Assembly: GCA_025786725.1 (NCBI GenBank)
Contig: JAHLTZ010000014.1
Location: 124,001-188,000 of the forward strand
DNA: 64,000 bases
From: Syncephalis fuscata
Lineage: Eukaryota; Zoopagomycota; Zoopagomycetes; Zoopagales; Piptocephalidaceae
Reading direction: 5' to 3'
Positions 35,640 to 47,412 of the stretch are shown here, piece by piece (position 1 is the stretch's first letter; the number at the start of each line of letters is the position of its first letter). Under the pieces are notes generated by a model. It saw nothing but the letters and a program-made list of their open reading frames with translations. It searched no databases and was not told where the DNA came from. The position numbers were made by a program, and so were the translations under genes.

Positions 35640-36395
35640 TATATGTTTAGGACGATGTTGCGCCGTCGCCGCCACTGCTACTCAAGGAGCTCATTTTAAC
35701 TGTTCTCGCCAGGGGGGTCGGCGGTAGGCAAGAACAAGAACGAAAGCCCAAGAAAGACTGAAAGAACACGCGCGAAGCATGCAAGTAAGTGTACATGCTG
35801 TGTAGCCGTGTTTAACCGCCTTGTCCGAACAACTGCAAGTGAAGACACGTGAGCTATGTATCCAATGAAATAAACAAAAACTATCCGCAAAGGCCATCGT
35901 GGCTGGTGATCTTATCCGTCAGGTACAAATGGCAACGATGGCAAACTCACTACCAGTATTATTATCAGCACCATTGCCTGCACTACTGCCAATAATAGTC
36001 GTGTCAACGAGGATCTTGAAGATGATAGGCGGGATAGGATTGAAATATCAGCGTAAGTCGTTTGAACATTGTAGCTGTGACTGCGATGCAGCAGGCTGCA
36101 TACGACTGACTTTACACAAGTAGCAATGATGTGTTGTTGCAGTGTCATGTTGAATACTGGCATTGTAACGGCTGTAGCCTACCACATGGCGATAGCGCAG
36201 ATGATTGGCGCTCGATTGTACCTATCACGAATGATAGATATGAGTAAGCAGACAAACAGAATTGCTTTCATTGCCAAGAAAATTCAAACTATTGCCAACC
36301 ATCATCAGTTGAACAACATAGCCATTGTTACGTTCCAAGTAAAGAAACTAACTATGATGTATACAATTTATATAATTTAATTATACACAAAATGT
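35640..36395 (+). pseudogene. Possible broken or mis-assembled gene, unknown product
   Basis: This stretch is less AT-rich than its surroundings and has splice-like sites (GTAAGT at 35786 and 36052, CAG at 36142). One reading gives GTNGNDGKLTTSIIISTIA and NEDLEDDRRDRIEIS, then Cys/His-rich text CHVEYWHCNGCSLPHGDSADDW and CFHCQENSNYCQPSSVEQHSHCYV. Another frame keeps longer uninterrupted codons. No single frame reads through and I recognise no family. It could be a gene with several base errors, a degenerated copy, or chance. Whether it is coding, and in which frame, is unresolved. Confidence 0.3.
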
Positions 36396-36680
36396 TATAA
36401 CACACACACACGTATATGTATGTATATACGCATAAATACATACAGCAATACATAGATACACTTATAAAATGCTTATTCTATGGGTGATTTATTGTTAGAA
36501 TAATAATTTATTATTAATACTGGGAATATGGGTCGGAACTATAGCCCATTTTGCCGCTTATTCGGTACCACCGTGCCGAAATGTGTTACATATGAAGCCA
36601 TCGACTACGAACTAGACGATTTTCTTCCCCATATTTACTGCCACGTACCGACTTTACTACTTTCATTCTTTGTGGACATT

Positions 36681-36712
<32 letters not shown>
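36681..36712 (+). repeat. (CTA)n microsatellite in the SDR leader
   Basis: About ten CTA units directly before the start codon at 36719. In an overlapping upstream reading frame (36528-36767) they encode a run of ten tyrosines. Confidence 0.9.
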
Positions 36713-36718
36713 ACCGTC

Positions 36719-38138
36719 ATGGATATTAACACGCTTTTCAACGTTAAAGACAAAGTTGTCCTTGTGACCGGTGGTAGCCGCGGGTAAGTAGGACGCGCGT
36801 TTATCGCTTTATCTCTTGCTCGTTCGCTCGTTCGCTATTAGCTGCTACTTTGTACGTCCACATAGGCTAACAGAACGTTATATTTCTGGTTTTTTTGCAT
36901 ACGCGTGCAGTATTGGTCTAATGATAGCACAGGTAAGTTTGCGCGTGTACGGCAGTTTATCTAACCAGTAGTATGGACACGTATACACGTCCATAAAGTA
37001 ACAGCGCTTGCTAATACCAACCCTATTGTGTTATCCATAGGGATTCATTGCCAACGGAGCACGTGTCTATATCTCTTCGCGCAAGGCCGATGTGTGCAAT
37101 AAAGTGGCCGCAGAACTGACGAAGCAGGGACCTGGCAAATGTTTTAGCATTCCCGCTGACCTCCAAAAACTAAGCGAAACGCAACGACTTGCTAAAGAGA
37201 TGCTAAACACGAGAAGCGTATGTAGTATTAATTGCACAATATTAATTGTTTAATAACATTTATTAATTCGTGGTCATTTAGACCTTCATATTCTTGTAAA
37301 TAATGCCGGTGCTAATGTAAGTAACACCACATTCATTTCCATGGTCCAACTAACCATCCAACTGCATATCTAGTGGGCTGCATCCATTGAAGAATATCCA
37401 GACGATGCTTTCCAAGTAAGTTGGTCACGCAGCCTATAGGACATAGTGTACTGATGCATCTCTATCATTGGTAGAAAGTTATGAATCTAAACCTGACACG
37501 TGTTTTCAGCTTAACACAGGCGTAAGTCAAAGCGTGTTTATAGATGCAGCTACTGTACAACATCTACTTACCTACTGCACCCATTGACAGCTGCTTATCG
37601 CTATTGGAGACTGCAAGCACGCCTGAGGACCCAGCTCGTGTCATTAACATTGGTTCCATTCATGGTAAGTATTAATAATATAATTGGTTAATATGCACCA
37701 CTAACGATGACTCACACAACGACGACGACGACGATTATACACGATAGGTATCCGAACGGCTGCACACGAAACGTACGCCTACGGTGCTAGCAAGGCTGCT
37801 CTACATCATTTATCACAGTTTATGGCCGGCCATATAGGATCACGAAGCATTACGGTGAACGCCATTGCACCTGGTCCATTTATGAGTAAAATGATGGAAG
37901 AAACGCTAAAGAGGCAACAAGATATCATTCTGGCTGGATGTCCTCTTGGTCGTATTGGCGAACCAACCGACATGGCAGGCAAGCTATTGAATGCATGTGC
38001 GCCAAATCGTGTAAGCTAACAAAGTAAAACTATGCATTAGGTGTGTGTCTATTTTTGTCGTCCAAGGCTGGTTCCTACATTACTGGCACAGTTATTCCAG
38101 TAGATGGCGGTATTATCGTCGGTAAAGCAATGCTTTAA
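36719..38138 (+). CDS. Short-chain dehydrogenase/reductase
   Basis: Classical SDR, NAD(P)-dependent. Start MDINTLFNVKDKVVLVTGGSRGIGLMIAQ contains the TGxxxGIG dinucleotide motif, split by two introns around a 22-nt exon (ending CACAG). Then NGARVYISSRKADVC, HILVNNAGAN, ARVINIGSIHG (catalytic Ser), YAYGASKAALHHL (YxxxK) and ITVNAIAPGPFMSKM, ending GTVIPVDGGIIVG. The composition resembles RhlG-like 3-oxoacyl reductases of fungi, whose substrates are often unknown. About eight exons. No frame break. It starts next to a trinucleotide tract and an out-of-frame upstream reading frame that could lower translation. Confidence 0.88.
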
Positions 38139-38285
38139 TAACATTTGCATTCAGTTGACGAATATGACAATAAACAAGTAATTAAACTAAATTAATGTTA
38201 TAATGTTTGGATTGCTTATATTAAACACTTTAAAAATGCTACTATGATAGCTACAAAGTAACTAGTCATCCGGCTGTTTTATTTA

Positions 38286-39696
38286 TCACTTGTACGCCCA
38301 TAGTCGTAGCTGACTGTCAAACCCGCCTGTGGCAAGCTGTACTCCCGCTGCAGTGCTATCGATGGTCGTAAAGCAACGCACAGTAGATGTATGTGCCTCC
38401 CAGCTTGCATGAGGTGTTTGCTTGCCGACCTGCAACACATAGACTCGCTTATCGCCGAGCGAAACGAGTAGGCGACGTCCTATCCATCGGCAGTAGGAGC
38501 GAGATAGATCTGGTGCGGCAGCAACATACCAACCGGCCACCTGTCTTTCTTCACCGCAAGCAAATACTGCTACGTAGCTTAATGGCGTTTTATCCGTCGT
38601 CACGGCCAAGTAGCGGCCACATGGCGACAAAGCCATATCCATAATCGAGTAGGAGACGTGAGTATTGCGTGGGTCGCCGTTAATACTAAATCGCTTCTCG
38701 TCACCTGAATCTAGTTCAATGTACCGGAAATGTAGATCGGATCGTAGAGTCACGATAACCTTAGCCGTATCATTCGCATCTTTAAGCGGTATGATTTCCA
38801 TTGCTTCAATAGGTGCACGGAACCGCTGTTGACGATGGAGTTGATATGGCTCATTCTGTTCTGCTGTCTTTTCTGTTGTATTTTGTTCAGCTTTTGTCGT
38901 ATGCTTATAAACATTCAATAGACCATCGTGGCCAATACTTACTGCCCAGTCATTTTGACCGGCTATTGGTGACGCAATAAATCGTGCACTCATGGCATAT
39001 TTTGAATGGTTCTCCCATTGAACTACTGTTTCACCAGTTAGTAGATCAATGATAAATACGTGTCCATTCATGCAAGATGCCAATAACCAATTTGGATGAT
39101 GTGGATGTACATCCATGTGAAGTACTACCGCCTTCATAGAAAGCGGAAATGGTGTGGTCATGACTATTGTTGTGGTTGCTGTTGTTGCCGTCGTTTCATT
39201 GCTATCGTTGCTGTTCAATATACTCAATGGTGTAAATCGTAATTTACGATCGACATGCGATGATACAATGCCCGGTACTGGGCACGACACTTGTTTAACC
39301 GCAATAAGATTGGTTGAAAGATCATAGGATATTCTGTTTATCAAGGGCAAAGGATCCTCGGGATACATCAACGATTCGTCTTGCAAACTAGACAGCATAA
39401 GTAAAGTCGCTGATCAATTCTAGTAATAGCTGTGCTATCCACTATGCTAATTACCTTACTTCGCCTTTAAGGAATGATATCGATTCATTCGGGGCAGATG
39501 GCGGCGTATCTTTCTGCTGAGCTATACATACCAAGTCTTCTAGCGGTGTTAGTGGCAACGTCGTCTCGGGAATCTCGGCCATAAACTCTGGCATCTCTGC
39601 TTTAAAGGCCTCCAATGTGCTTTCATAGCCATGAACCCGCAAGAATTGCAGTACAACTTGGTGTGCCTGTATGTACACTTGGTCAGAATCTGTCAT
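38286..39696 (-). CDS. LisH-domain WD40-repeat protein
   Basis: Exon 1 (about 39452-39696) encodes a LisH motif: VYIQAHQVVLQFLRVHGYESTLEAFKAEMPEF. Exon 2 carries a beta-propeller with WD-like repeats: VVLHMDVHPHHPNWLLASCMNGHVFIIDL, ISIGHDGLLNVYKH, MDMALSPCGRYLAVTTDKTPLSYVAVF, ARSYCRWIGRRLLVSLGDKRVYVLQ and a final ATGGFDSQLRLWAYK. LisH plus WD40 proteins act as scaffolds in ubiquitin ligase, chromatin or dynein complexes. I cannot assign this to a named member. One intron near 39385-39455. Confidence 0.78.
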
Positions 39697-39962
39697 GATG
39701 CTACTGCAATTGTTATTTAGATAAAATGATAATGATGCTAATAATAAATTAATTTAAAGAGTTATAGTACTTTGACTCCCACATCTTTTATTTACTCATT
39801 TTACCATTTTTTTCTTATCGCTACTTATTGTTCTATTTAGTGCTATATTATATAATCATACCGAATATAACAATATAAATAGCATACGTATTTGAACATT
39901 AATAAATAACACTATTCAATCCTTGGTCTTTATTTCTCTTATTTTACATCAACACCTGTTCA

Positions 39963-40193
39963 AGTAACCTCAACGGTATGCTGTATATTCTGGTTACAGC
40001 TGTCGCCACAAGATCTTCCTGATGAAGACACTCAACCTATCATTATTGCATATGGTAAAAGCTATTTGCTTCATTAATGGTTGGCAAATAATCTGCACCT
40101 ACCAAGTTGATATCAAGAATACTCAAGACAATGGTGAACATCAGAAATGCTAGTCGTCCTACCTTTTTGTCATCATAAACGAGTATCTTACAT
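39963..40193 (-). other. Weak candidate for a small secreted cysteine peptide
   Basis: A minus-strand stretch reads FLMFTIVLSILDINLVGADYLP, a good signal-peptide shape, and, in a second frame, SSSGRSCGDSCNQ. Joining them needs a frame change or intron that I cannot place, and the in-frame ATG is separated by a stop. It could be a decayed or mis-assembled small secreted gene or chance. Confidence 0.2.
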
Positions 40194-41616
40194 CGCAAAT
40201 ATGCTCAAATGCAACAGTAGAAGATTGGAAATAGAAAAGATCATTTAGATGCGATAGTCTACGCTGTACGTAGTAACAACAATAACTGGCCTTATAAATT
40301 TCAAAGTATTCAAATGAAAACATTATGACTATGTTTTTTGTACATAACAGCATGTTTTTAATTGAGGCCAATTTTGCTTCGAGGACTCAAAATATGAAAG
40401 TCAAAGTAAAATTGGGAATTTTGAAAAAGCTAAAAATGCCTGATAACGAAAAAGGTAATTACAATAGATGCAACAATTTCAATTTAAGACTTTGTTTATT
40501 TATGTAATTTAATTACTTGTAGCAATATTAACAGCAATGCTAATTGTGTTTTATTCGGCAAAAGACTTCCAACAATTACTGGGGCAAATGCAACTAACAA
40601 ACACAATACAAAAACATTATCTGTAAAAATTAGCATTAATCATGTTGAAACACTTTTTAAACCGATATGTTTTTTATTAAGAGCAAATACAAACTACTAA
40701 TGAAAAACTATAAAAAACATCATTAAAAAGTGTTTAAACTGTGATGGACGTCATTACAAGAAGACAAGGTGTGATATGGACGAAAACAATTTAATTAATA
40801 ATTTAGTAATTTAAAAACGTGTATTTTTAAATTTCCCCTTTAATAAACTTTATTTTAAAAAGTTTATACCGCTTATTTTTAGCGGCAATGCTAATAGCTT
40901 AATACTATTGTTGCTACTAATACTTTAATAAATTGATGAGTTATCAAATTGTGTGTAAATGTTATTTTATTCAATAGTATTATTATTACTGTATTTTAGT
41001 TAATTAGAAAAATGATAGTTAGCTATAAAGCAATAAACGCTGTGAATGTCATATTAATTTGGTATTCAATGGTTGTAATTGTTTAAAATATTAGATTTTT
41101 AATTTGTGCTATTTTTATAATCAATAATAATAGTTTATAACAGCTATTATAGTAATGTTGATGCTATAATTAGCATGAAAATCGATTTATTTTATTAATA
41201 TCGGTTAAACCAGTTTAAAATATTTTATCAATGATCCACTGTCAATACAGATCTGTTAATATAGGCCTGTTAATAAAATTAAATTGCTGTTAAAGGGCCT
41301 TATTCAAACTATACATAGCCTTTTATTTTAACAGTTTTATGCCACTTACAATGATTGTCAATAGCAATTCTACATTTCACTATATTAATTTGAAATAAAT
41401 ATGTTAATAGTAGAACTAGCAGCATAACTGGCTATACAAGAAATAATACAATACTTTATTCTACATAATAAAAAAATACAAAGTAAATTGATTATTAATG
41501 CATAAGGTTAATAAAAGGCCTCATGTATCACAGAAAACAGGTTAAATCAGATATTCGGCGCAGGTTATGCATCTTATTAACGCTGGTTTAAAAAAGCAAG
41601 CTATGAATTGTAATAC

Positions 41617-41628
41617 AATATAAAAGCA
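41617..41628 (+). promoter_or_regulatory. TATA box of the secreted trefoil gene
   Basis: The sequence atataaaagca about 90 bp before the ATG at 41712 matches the TATA consensus and resembles that before the secreted repeat protein gene. Confidence 0.45.
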
Positions 41629-41711
41629 ACCCAATATTCGGTATCAACTTTATTAAAACATCTCCCACTATTACCCATAAACATTACTAGCAACTCATTC
41701 ATCCATTCATC

Positions 41712-42216
41712 ATGAAGATTATTTCATACCTCGCTGTTGTCGGAGTACTGTTAGCCACTGCCAACAAAAGCGGTGCAGTAAATAGACAAGATTTAGACGG
41801 CAAAACCGTTCATGTGGCTCTAGACAACCGCTGCCTTGTTGATAGTCGCGGTAATGCATGGTTTGGTTCGTGTGCCAACACCTTTGTAGAAGGCACAGCG
41901 ATGAAATGGATACTACAAAGACGCGGCGGCTATTACTTATTCGTAAACGCCGCTTCCAAAAAATGTATCAAGCAAGCCTCAGAAGCTGTTGATCTGACCG
42001 ACTGTAATGCCGAGCCAAAACAACTATGGCGAATATATACTGAACCAGGCTATCCAGCACATAGATTCAAAATTGTTTCCAAATTTAGTGATGATAAAAA
42101 CAACGGAAAATGGGATTGTATAGAATTCAGTACTAAATTCCCTCGGACGGGCAAACCATCACAATCAATGCAATAAGAGCAATGATGGTCAGTACTTTAG
42201 AGTTGTTGTTTTGTAG
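41712..42216 (+). CDS. Secreted beta-trefoil (ricin-B-lectin-like) protein, one frame break
   Basis: Signal peptide MKIISYLAVVGVLLATANKSGA. The mature part has spaced Cys/Trp motifs: RCLVDSRGNAWFGSCA, KWILQRRGGYYLFV, KKCIKQASEAVDLTDC, QLWRIYTEPG and WDCIEF. The pattern C....G....C...W with QLW-type positions fits a single beta-trefoil lectin-like domain, probably carbohydrate-binding and extracellular. The open frame stops at 42176, but near 42130 a frame change would carry the third lobe, including another Cys and an FRVV strand, to a stop at 42214-42216. Here the shift is of the opposite sense to most others in the window. No enzymatic toxin domain is present. TATA box upstream; single exon. 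Confidence 0.65.
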
Positions 42217-44322
42217 GAGCAATATCAAAGTTTATAATTGTTTTATTGCAAATCAAATTACTTATTTAGATCTATTGATTTTAATTATACATTTTAATAA
42301 ACCATTTTAAAGAAATTTAAAAGAAAAACTTTAAAAATCCTTTGTTTTTTAAATTTATTTAATTTTGAATTATTAAATCATTAGTAGAGACTTTAGCTCA
42401 TTTTAATATTTTCTATTCATATACTTCGTTATTGTGTTGTATGCCACAAGTAGCTGCAATAGTCTAACTGTATCTTTCAATTACATGTAATGTTGTTACG
42501 CTTCTAGTTTTAGAAATCGCAACTTAGATGACCAAGCAACATCTTATCCTGTCGCTATCCTTAACGTTAATTTCTGATGCTTATTAGCGCTTACCTTAAC
42601 GTCAGAATACAATGTGTTGTTTGGTTGTATTGCTTTTATAATAAAATTATTCTTATTGGCATTAATTACCACAGTTTAACTATAATAAACTGAATAACTT
42701 GTATGACACTAAGTAGAAATAATTTGGACTAGAAACTTGATTATTCCTTTATTGATATGAATAAAGATAACATTAAATAGTAAATATGGCTAATAATAGA
42801 ACTGGAATGCCTTGTAGTATTTCATCATTAGCGCAGCATATTAGTTCAGGTGACTGCTCATATGCTCACAACTAACAAGTAGCTACTCGTCATATTGTCG
42901 TAATAGGCATTTGCTACTAGTAATCGGTACTAATATCCAATAGATATATTATTCTTGTGATCGATCACATGCGACTTTAACTGGTGATCCAGTCACATAG
43001 TATAGCTCTTGGTCACACTTTCACAAGACCCTGCCCGGAATTATAGAACAGTAACAATACAATTTAATTAAGTTTATCAATTATAATATGGTTTGTGATT
43101 AAAATGGCTATTTTTAATAACACTCAATCTATTGAACATGATAATGGGTGGTGAGTGACATCAGTCATCAAATATTCATCATTGTAGATTTATTATCCAG
43201 TATGTATTATTACTATGTATACCCGCCATTTTGCTTGATTATCATTAAATTGTAACTAATTGACATGATCTAGTTTATTTATAAATAATCATAATAAAAC
43301 ATAACTCCGTTTATATTCATATCATTTGTTCTATCAATGTAACTCAGTGAACAAACTAAGTGTGATATGTCAATTTTTATTAATAAAATAGTTAAAACTA
43401 TACCAAAAACGGTTATAGACAGCGTATAGCCAATATATAATAAAATGATAAACATTATACTAAATGCACAATATTGAACGAGATTAGCAATGTTCAAGTT
43501 ATTGAGCAGATGACCGACATTAGTCAAGCTTTATTAATAATAAAACTAGAACAAAGGGGACAACTATAATAGCTATCACATAGTTACTAGACAATAAAAT
43601 AATATGCAATATAAAGAATATACAGTATTGAACGAGATTAGCAATGTTAAAGTTAATGAGCATATATGCATGATCAATGAGCAGAATTAGTCGACATTTG
43701 TTAATAATAGTGCTAGGACAAAAACAAAAGTAGTTTTGGATAGAGGAGGATAGGCGAGTATATAATGGTATATAAAATGATAAATGTACGGTAAGATAGC
43801 ATATAAATAATGTTAAAGTTATCGTGCATATAATGCAATGAGTAGAATGAATGAAGCGTAATGGAACACATAAACAATAGAATGTGTCTAGTATATCATA
43901 GAATAATATATAGTAGTGTAGTATATATTGGAAGCGATATAAGTGAATAGAGTATATACGTGTACTGAATATATGTATATTGGATAGTAAATCCATGATG
44001 ATGCGTATTTTGGACCCTGGTGTAAATTACTCCTAGTTTCATGTTCAATAGAAAGAAAGCTTAATTTAAAAGTATGAATATTATTAAATATAGTCATTTG
44101 ACATCCAAAACAAACAATAATCATTAATGAATTGCAATGGATTGCGTAAAAAAATTTAGTGCTCTGGGGGACTCAAAGTAGATGTTCAACCATTATCATA
44201 ATGCTAATAGCGTAATAAAATATGGTGATTAACACCAGTTTTAAAAAACATAATGATAATTGCTATTACTCGATGTCACTTCGTGCCATTTGATGGTAAA
44301 CACACTACTTTAACACTACACT
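42217..44322. other. Gene-poor AT-rich region with an internal duplication
   Basis: About 2.1 kb with no clear gene. It contains the duplicated hydrophobic block described at 43420-43730. Confidence 0.55.
43420..43730 (-). repeat. Direct duplication of a block of about 160 bp, hydrophobic in one frame
   Basis: Two blocks share ATTGAACGAGATTAGCAATGTT and flanking text, at about 43470-43495 and 43628-43650. On the minus strand both encode NIANLVQYCxFxIxxIILL followed by a second hydrophobic run ending LLIK(I/L)D. They lie in frames 43279-43527 and 43520-43996. The conservation of the peptide pattern hints at a membrane-protein repeat, but the long frames are AT-driven and may be fortuitous. 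Confidence 0.55.
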
Positions 44323-47300
44323 ATGAATGTTTTGGGTCGTTTTCTTTCAATTCCTCTTAAGCAAGGGCAGGCCAATTCACTTGCGTCCAAGCTAAAGCAA
44401 TATGTTATTGAAAACAAGTCTGGCGAACTAAATGACTTACATACGCTTGATACTTTACGCGATCAATGTATTCATTTACGCGTTGAATCTAGTTCAATAG
44501 ATTGCTTACAAAAGTAATTACTAGTAGCTGCAATTGTTTAGAACTAACTACAATTAATTATGCTTATTTCTACGTATAGTTATCAAGCACAATTGGTTTT
44601 TGCTTTGACAAAATTCCCTAATAATGTAGGTGAATTTATTTAATAAATATTTATCTTATAAAAATAATAGATTGATCTATCGTGTTGTTGGTCTAATGCA
44701 TTCGGACCCAAAGAGAATATTGGTAAGTGTAACTGTTAGATTAAAAGTATAACTAGTGGATAGATTCATTAATAACTGTTTATAGCGAATCAATCTACAT
44801 TAGCCTATGAACGTGCCAGTGTTCTGTTTAATTTAGCTGCTGTGTACGCAGGACTGGGAGCACAAGAAGATCTAACTGACCAAGAGGCTATTCGACGGGC
44901 GTGCCAATACTTTCAGGTACTTGAACATTAATATCTAATTAATTAGCTAGTTAATTTACGGCTGTGATTCATATTAGCATGCTGCAGGGCTATTTGAATT
45001 AGTATATAAATCAATGGAAGCAAATATATTATCCAGTGCTTTAGTTGATTTTTCTGAGCCTGTTTTACGAACACTTATACATATAATGCTGGCACAGGCG
45101 CAAGAATGTTTTTACATCCGATCTGTATTAAGTAAAAAACACTATATCTAGTAATGCAATTTATTAACCAAATAATCAAAGATAATAGTAAAAATACTAT
45201 TGTTATAAAATTAGCCATGGCCAGTGCTGATTTATATGAAGACGTGGAAAAACAAGTTAGAGCCCATTCATTGCACAATATAGTTGGCAAGGTAGTCGCA
45301 ATGTTTGATATTTACATTTATTTATTTATTCATAACAAAATGTTAACTTTAGAATGCAACGATTTCTATAAATAATAAATATAGATTTTATCGAGCTATG
45401 GCATATCAACGGATGTCCATAGAGCATTATAATACCAATGAGCATGGTAATCGCGTAGCTTGCCTGCAATATGCCATTGGTCTTTTAAATGGTATTGCGC
45501 AAATATCAAATTTAGATCCAGATATAAGTGTAATTATATGTATATAATATAAAAAACATACTAATGACAATAATTTAATAGGAATTAAAAGATAAACTCG
45601 ACAAAGAAATTGTGCTAGCTGAAAAGGATAACGATATGGTATACTTACAGCCAGTTCCGGCCACTAACGATATTACACTGCCCGCATCAGCTGTTATGGT
45701 GGCAGCACAACTACCACCTAAAGTTGCACACCCGACAATTGTATAGAAGGCGTAGGCCGGCGACTGTTCGAACATTTAGCACCAGCTATTGTTCACGAGG
45801 CTCATTCACTATATCAGAAACGACGCGACATTCTTATTAATAATCCAGTTGAAAATATATTACAACAATGGCCATTAAAGAAAAAAAGGTAGGTTTGAAT
45901 CAAATGTAAAGTTAAAACTAATATATATGTATTATGTTTATAGATTACTGGAAGAAACAAATGCAGATGGCTTATTGGAAGCTGCAAAACAAACTATAGG
46001 ACTACCCCCATCTCTGTTAACCGGCGCAAATGAGATTAGACAGCAAGGGGGTATGGCGCTCTTAGATCAACTATATGAAAAACTAGCTAAGCTAAATGAA
46101 GCTAATCAGCAGTTAATACAACAGGTATAGTAAACTAATTTAGTATACTATATAGAATAATAAAAGCTAATGGCAAATGTATAGAGCGATACCATTTCAA
46201 ATAACCTGAATCAATGCAAAATAACGATACAGCTGAACGATTGAAGCAGTTAGTACTCAAACTAAATGTAGCTACACAGCACGATGTAGCGACACAAAAA
46301 CAAATGAATCAATGGCGAAACTATATTGAAACACTTGGACAGGATGTGGTAAGTTCAAATAATCAGCTTTTATAACTATATTGTTATTATCGTTATTAAT
46401 TCGAATAGGCGGAACTTGAAAAGAAAATTCCAGATTATAAAAAAGCATTGACTACGCAAGAACAAGAGCAGTTAATAGAGCTACGAGCGACAATGTACCA
46501 ATCAGCAGTGTTAGATAAACGTAACGATGACTACAAACAGCAACTAGAAAGAATGATTAAATGGACAATATTAGTGAGTGTATGAATAAACATATAATTG
46601 ATATAAACTAATTATAACAAATTTACAGTACCACGGCTATTAAACAAGTAGATACACTAAGTGATCTGCGTGTTAATAGACTAAGTAGTTTTGAGGCATG
46701 TATTGATGCACAATTGACTCAATATCAGCCATTGCTATTGATGATATGCCAGTTCGGCGATGAACAGACAGAATGGCTTCAAAAGATTAAGGTAACTCAT
46801 CTATTTTATAATAATGAATGATAACTGTATTAATATTGGTACAAGATACAATGTAATACGTTTCGGCAATCTCGTCAAGAAAATTTGTTAATAAAATCAC
46901 GAGAGACTGTTTTACGTGATTATTCGATGGCTTATACGGCATTTATGGAAATACATACAAATATCATTGAAGGAATAGAGGTAAGTTGTATAGCGATTGG
47001 ACTAATCAACAATAACATTACTTTTATAGTTTTACAAAAATTAAGACAACGTCTTGAATTGTTGTAAGTTACTGATGATTCGTATAATAATTAACTAATA
47101 AATTGCTCTATAAAGGATTGGTATTAATACAACTATCACAGATAATGCACAGCCATCATTAGTAAAGTATGAAGTAGATGTAGCATCTAAAAAAGATAAC
47201 AAAGCCGAGTTACCAGCCATTTGGCAACCTGGTATGCCACTTTATTATTCTGATGATAGTTCTACTACATCAAATACTAAACCAATTATTAAAAAAGATA

Positions 47301-47359
47301 AGAAAAGTGTAGTGCCATCTGCTTGGAATCCTAATCAGCCATTAATATTTGAAGAATAA
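44323..47359 (+). CDS. BRO1-domain protein (ALIX/Rim20/Bro1 family), one frame break
   Basis: Scaffold that binds ESCRT-III at endosomes; Rim20/PalA members act in ambient-pH signalling and Bro1 in cargo deubiquitination. It starts MNVLGRFLSIPLKQGQA, followed after introns by YQAQLVFALTKFPNN, CCWSNAFGPKENIANQSTLAYERASVLFNLAAVYAGLG (the BRO1 core), YFQHAAGLFELV, LAQAQECFYIRS and AMAYQRMSIEHYN. The central V-type coiled coil has GLPPSLLTGANEIRQQGGMALLDQLYEKL. The protein ends in a short tail (AIWQPGMPLYYSD... AWNPNQPLIFEE), without a long proline-rich region. Many short introns (about 11). One C appears missing near 45740. The Rim20 versus Bro1 choice is not settled. Confidence 0.87.
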
Positions 47360-47412
47360 ATTATAATTAATCTAATTAATAAATATTGTTTTAATAAAAT
47401 GTTATATCTGTT

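Larger units (their letters stand above)
39697..41711. other. Long AT-rich intergenic region
   Basis: About 2 kb. Apart from a weak secreted-peptide candidate (39963-40193, minus) and the promoter of the trefoil gene, nothing is supported. Short frames at 40159 and 40325 look random. Confidence 0.55.
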
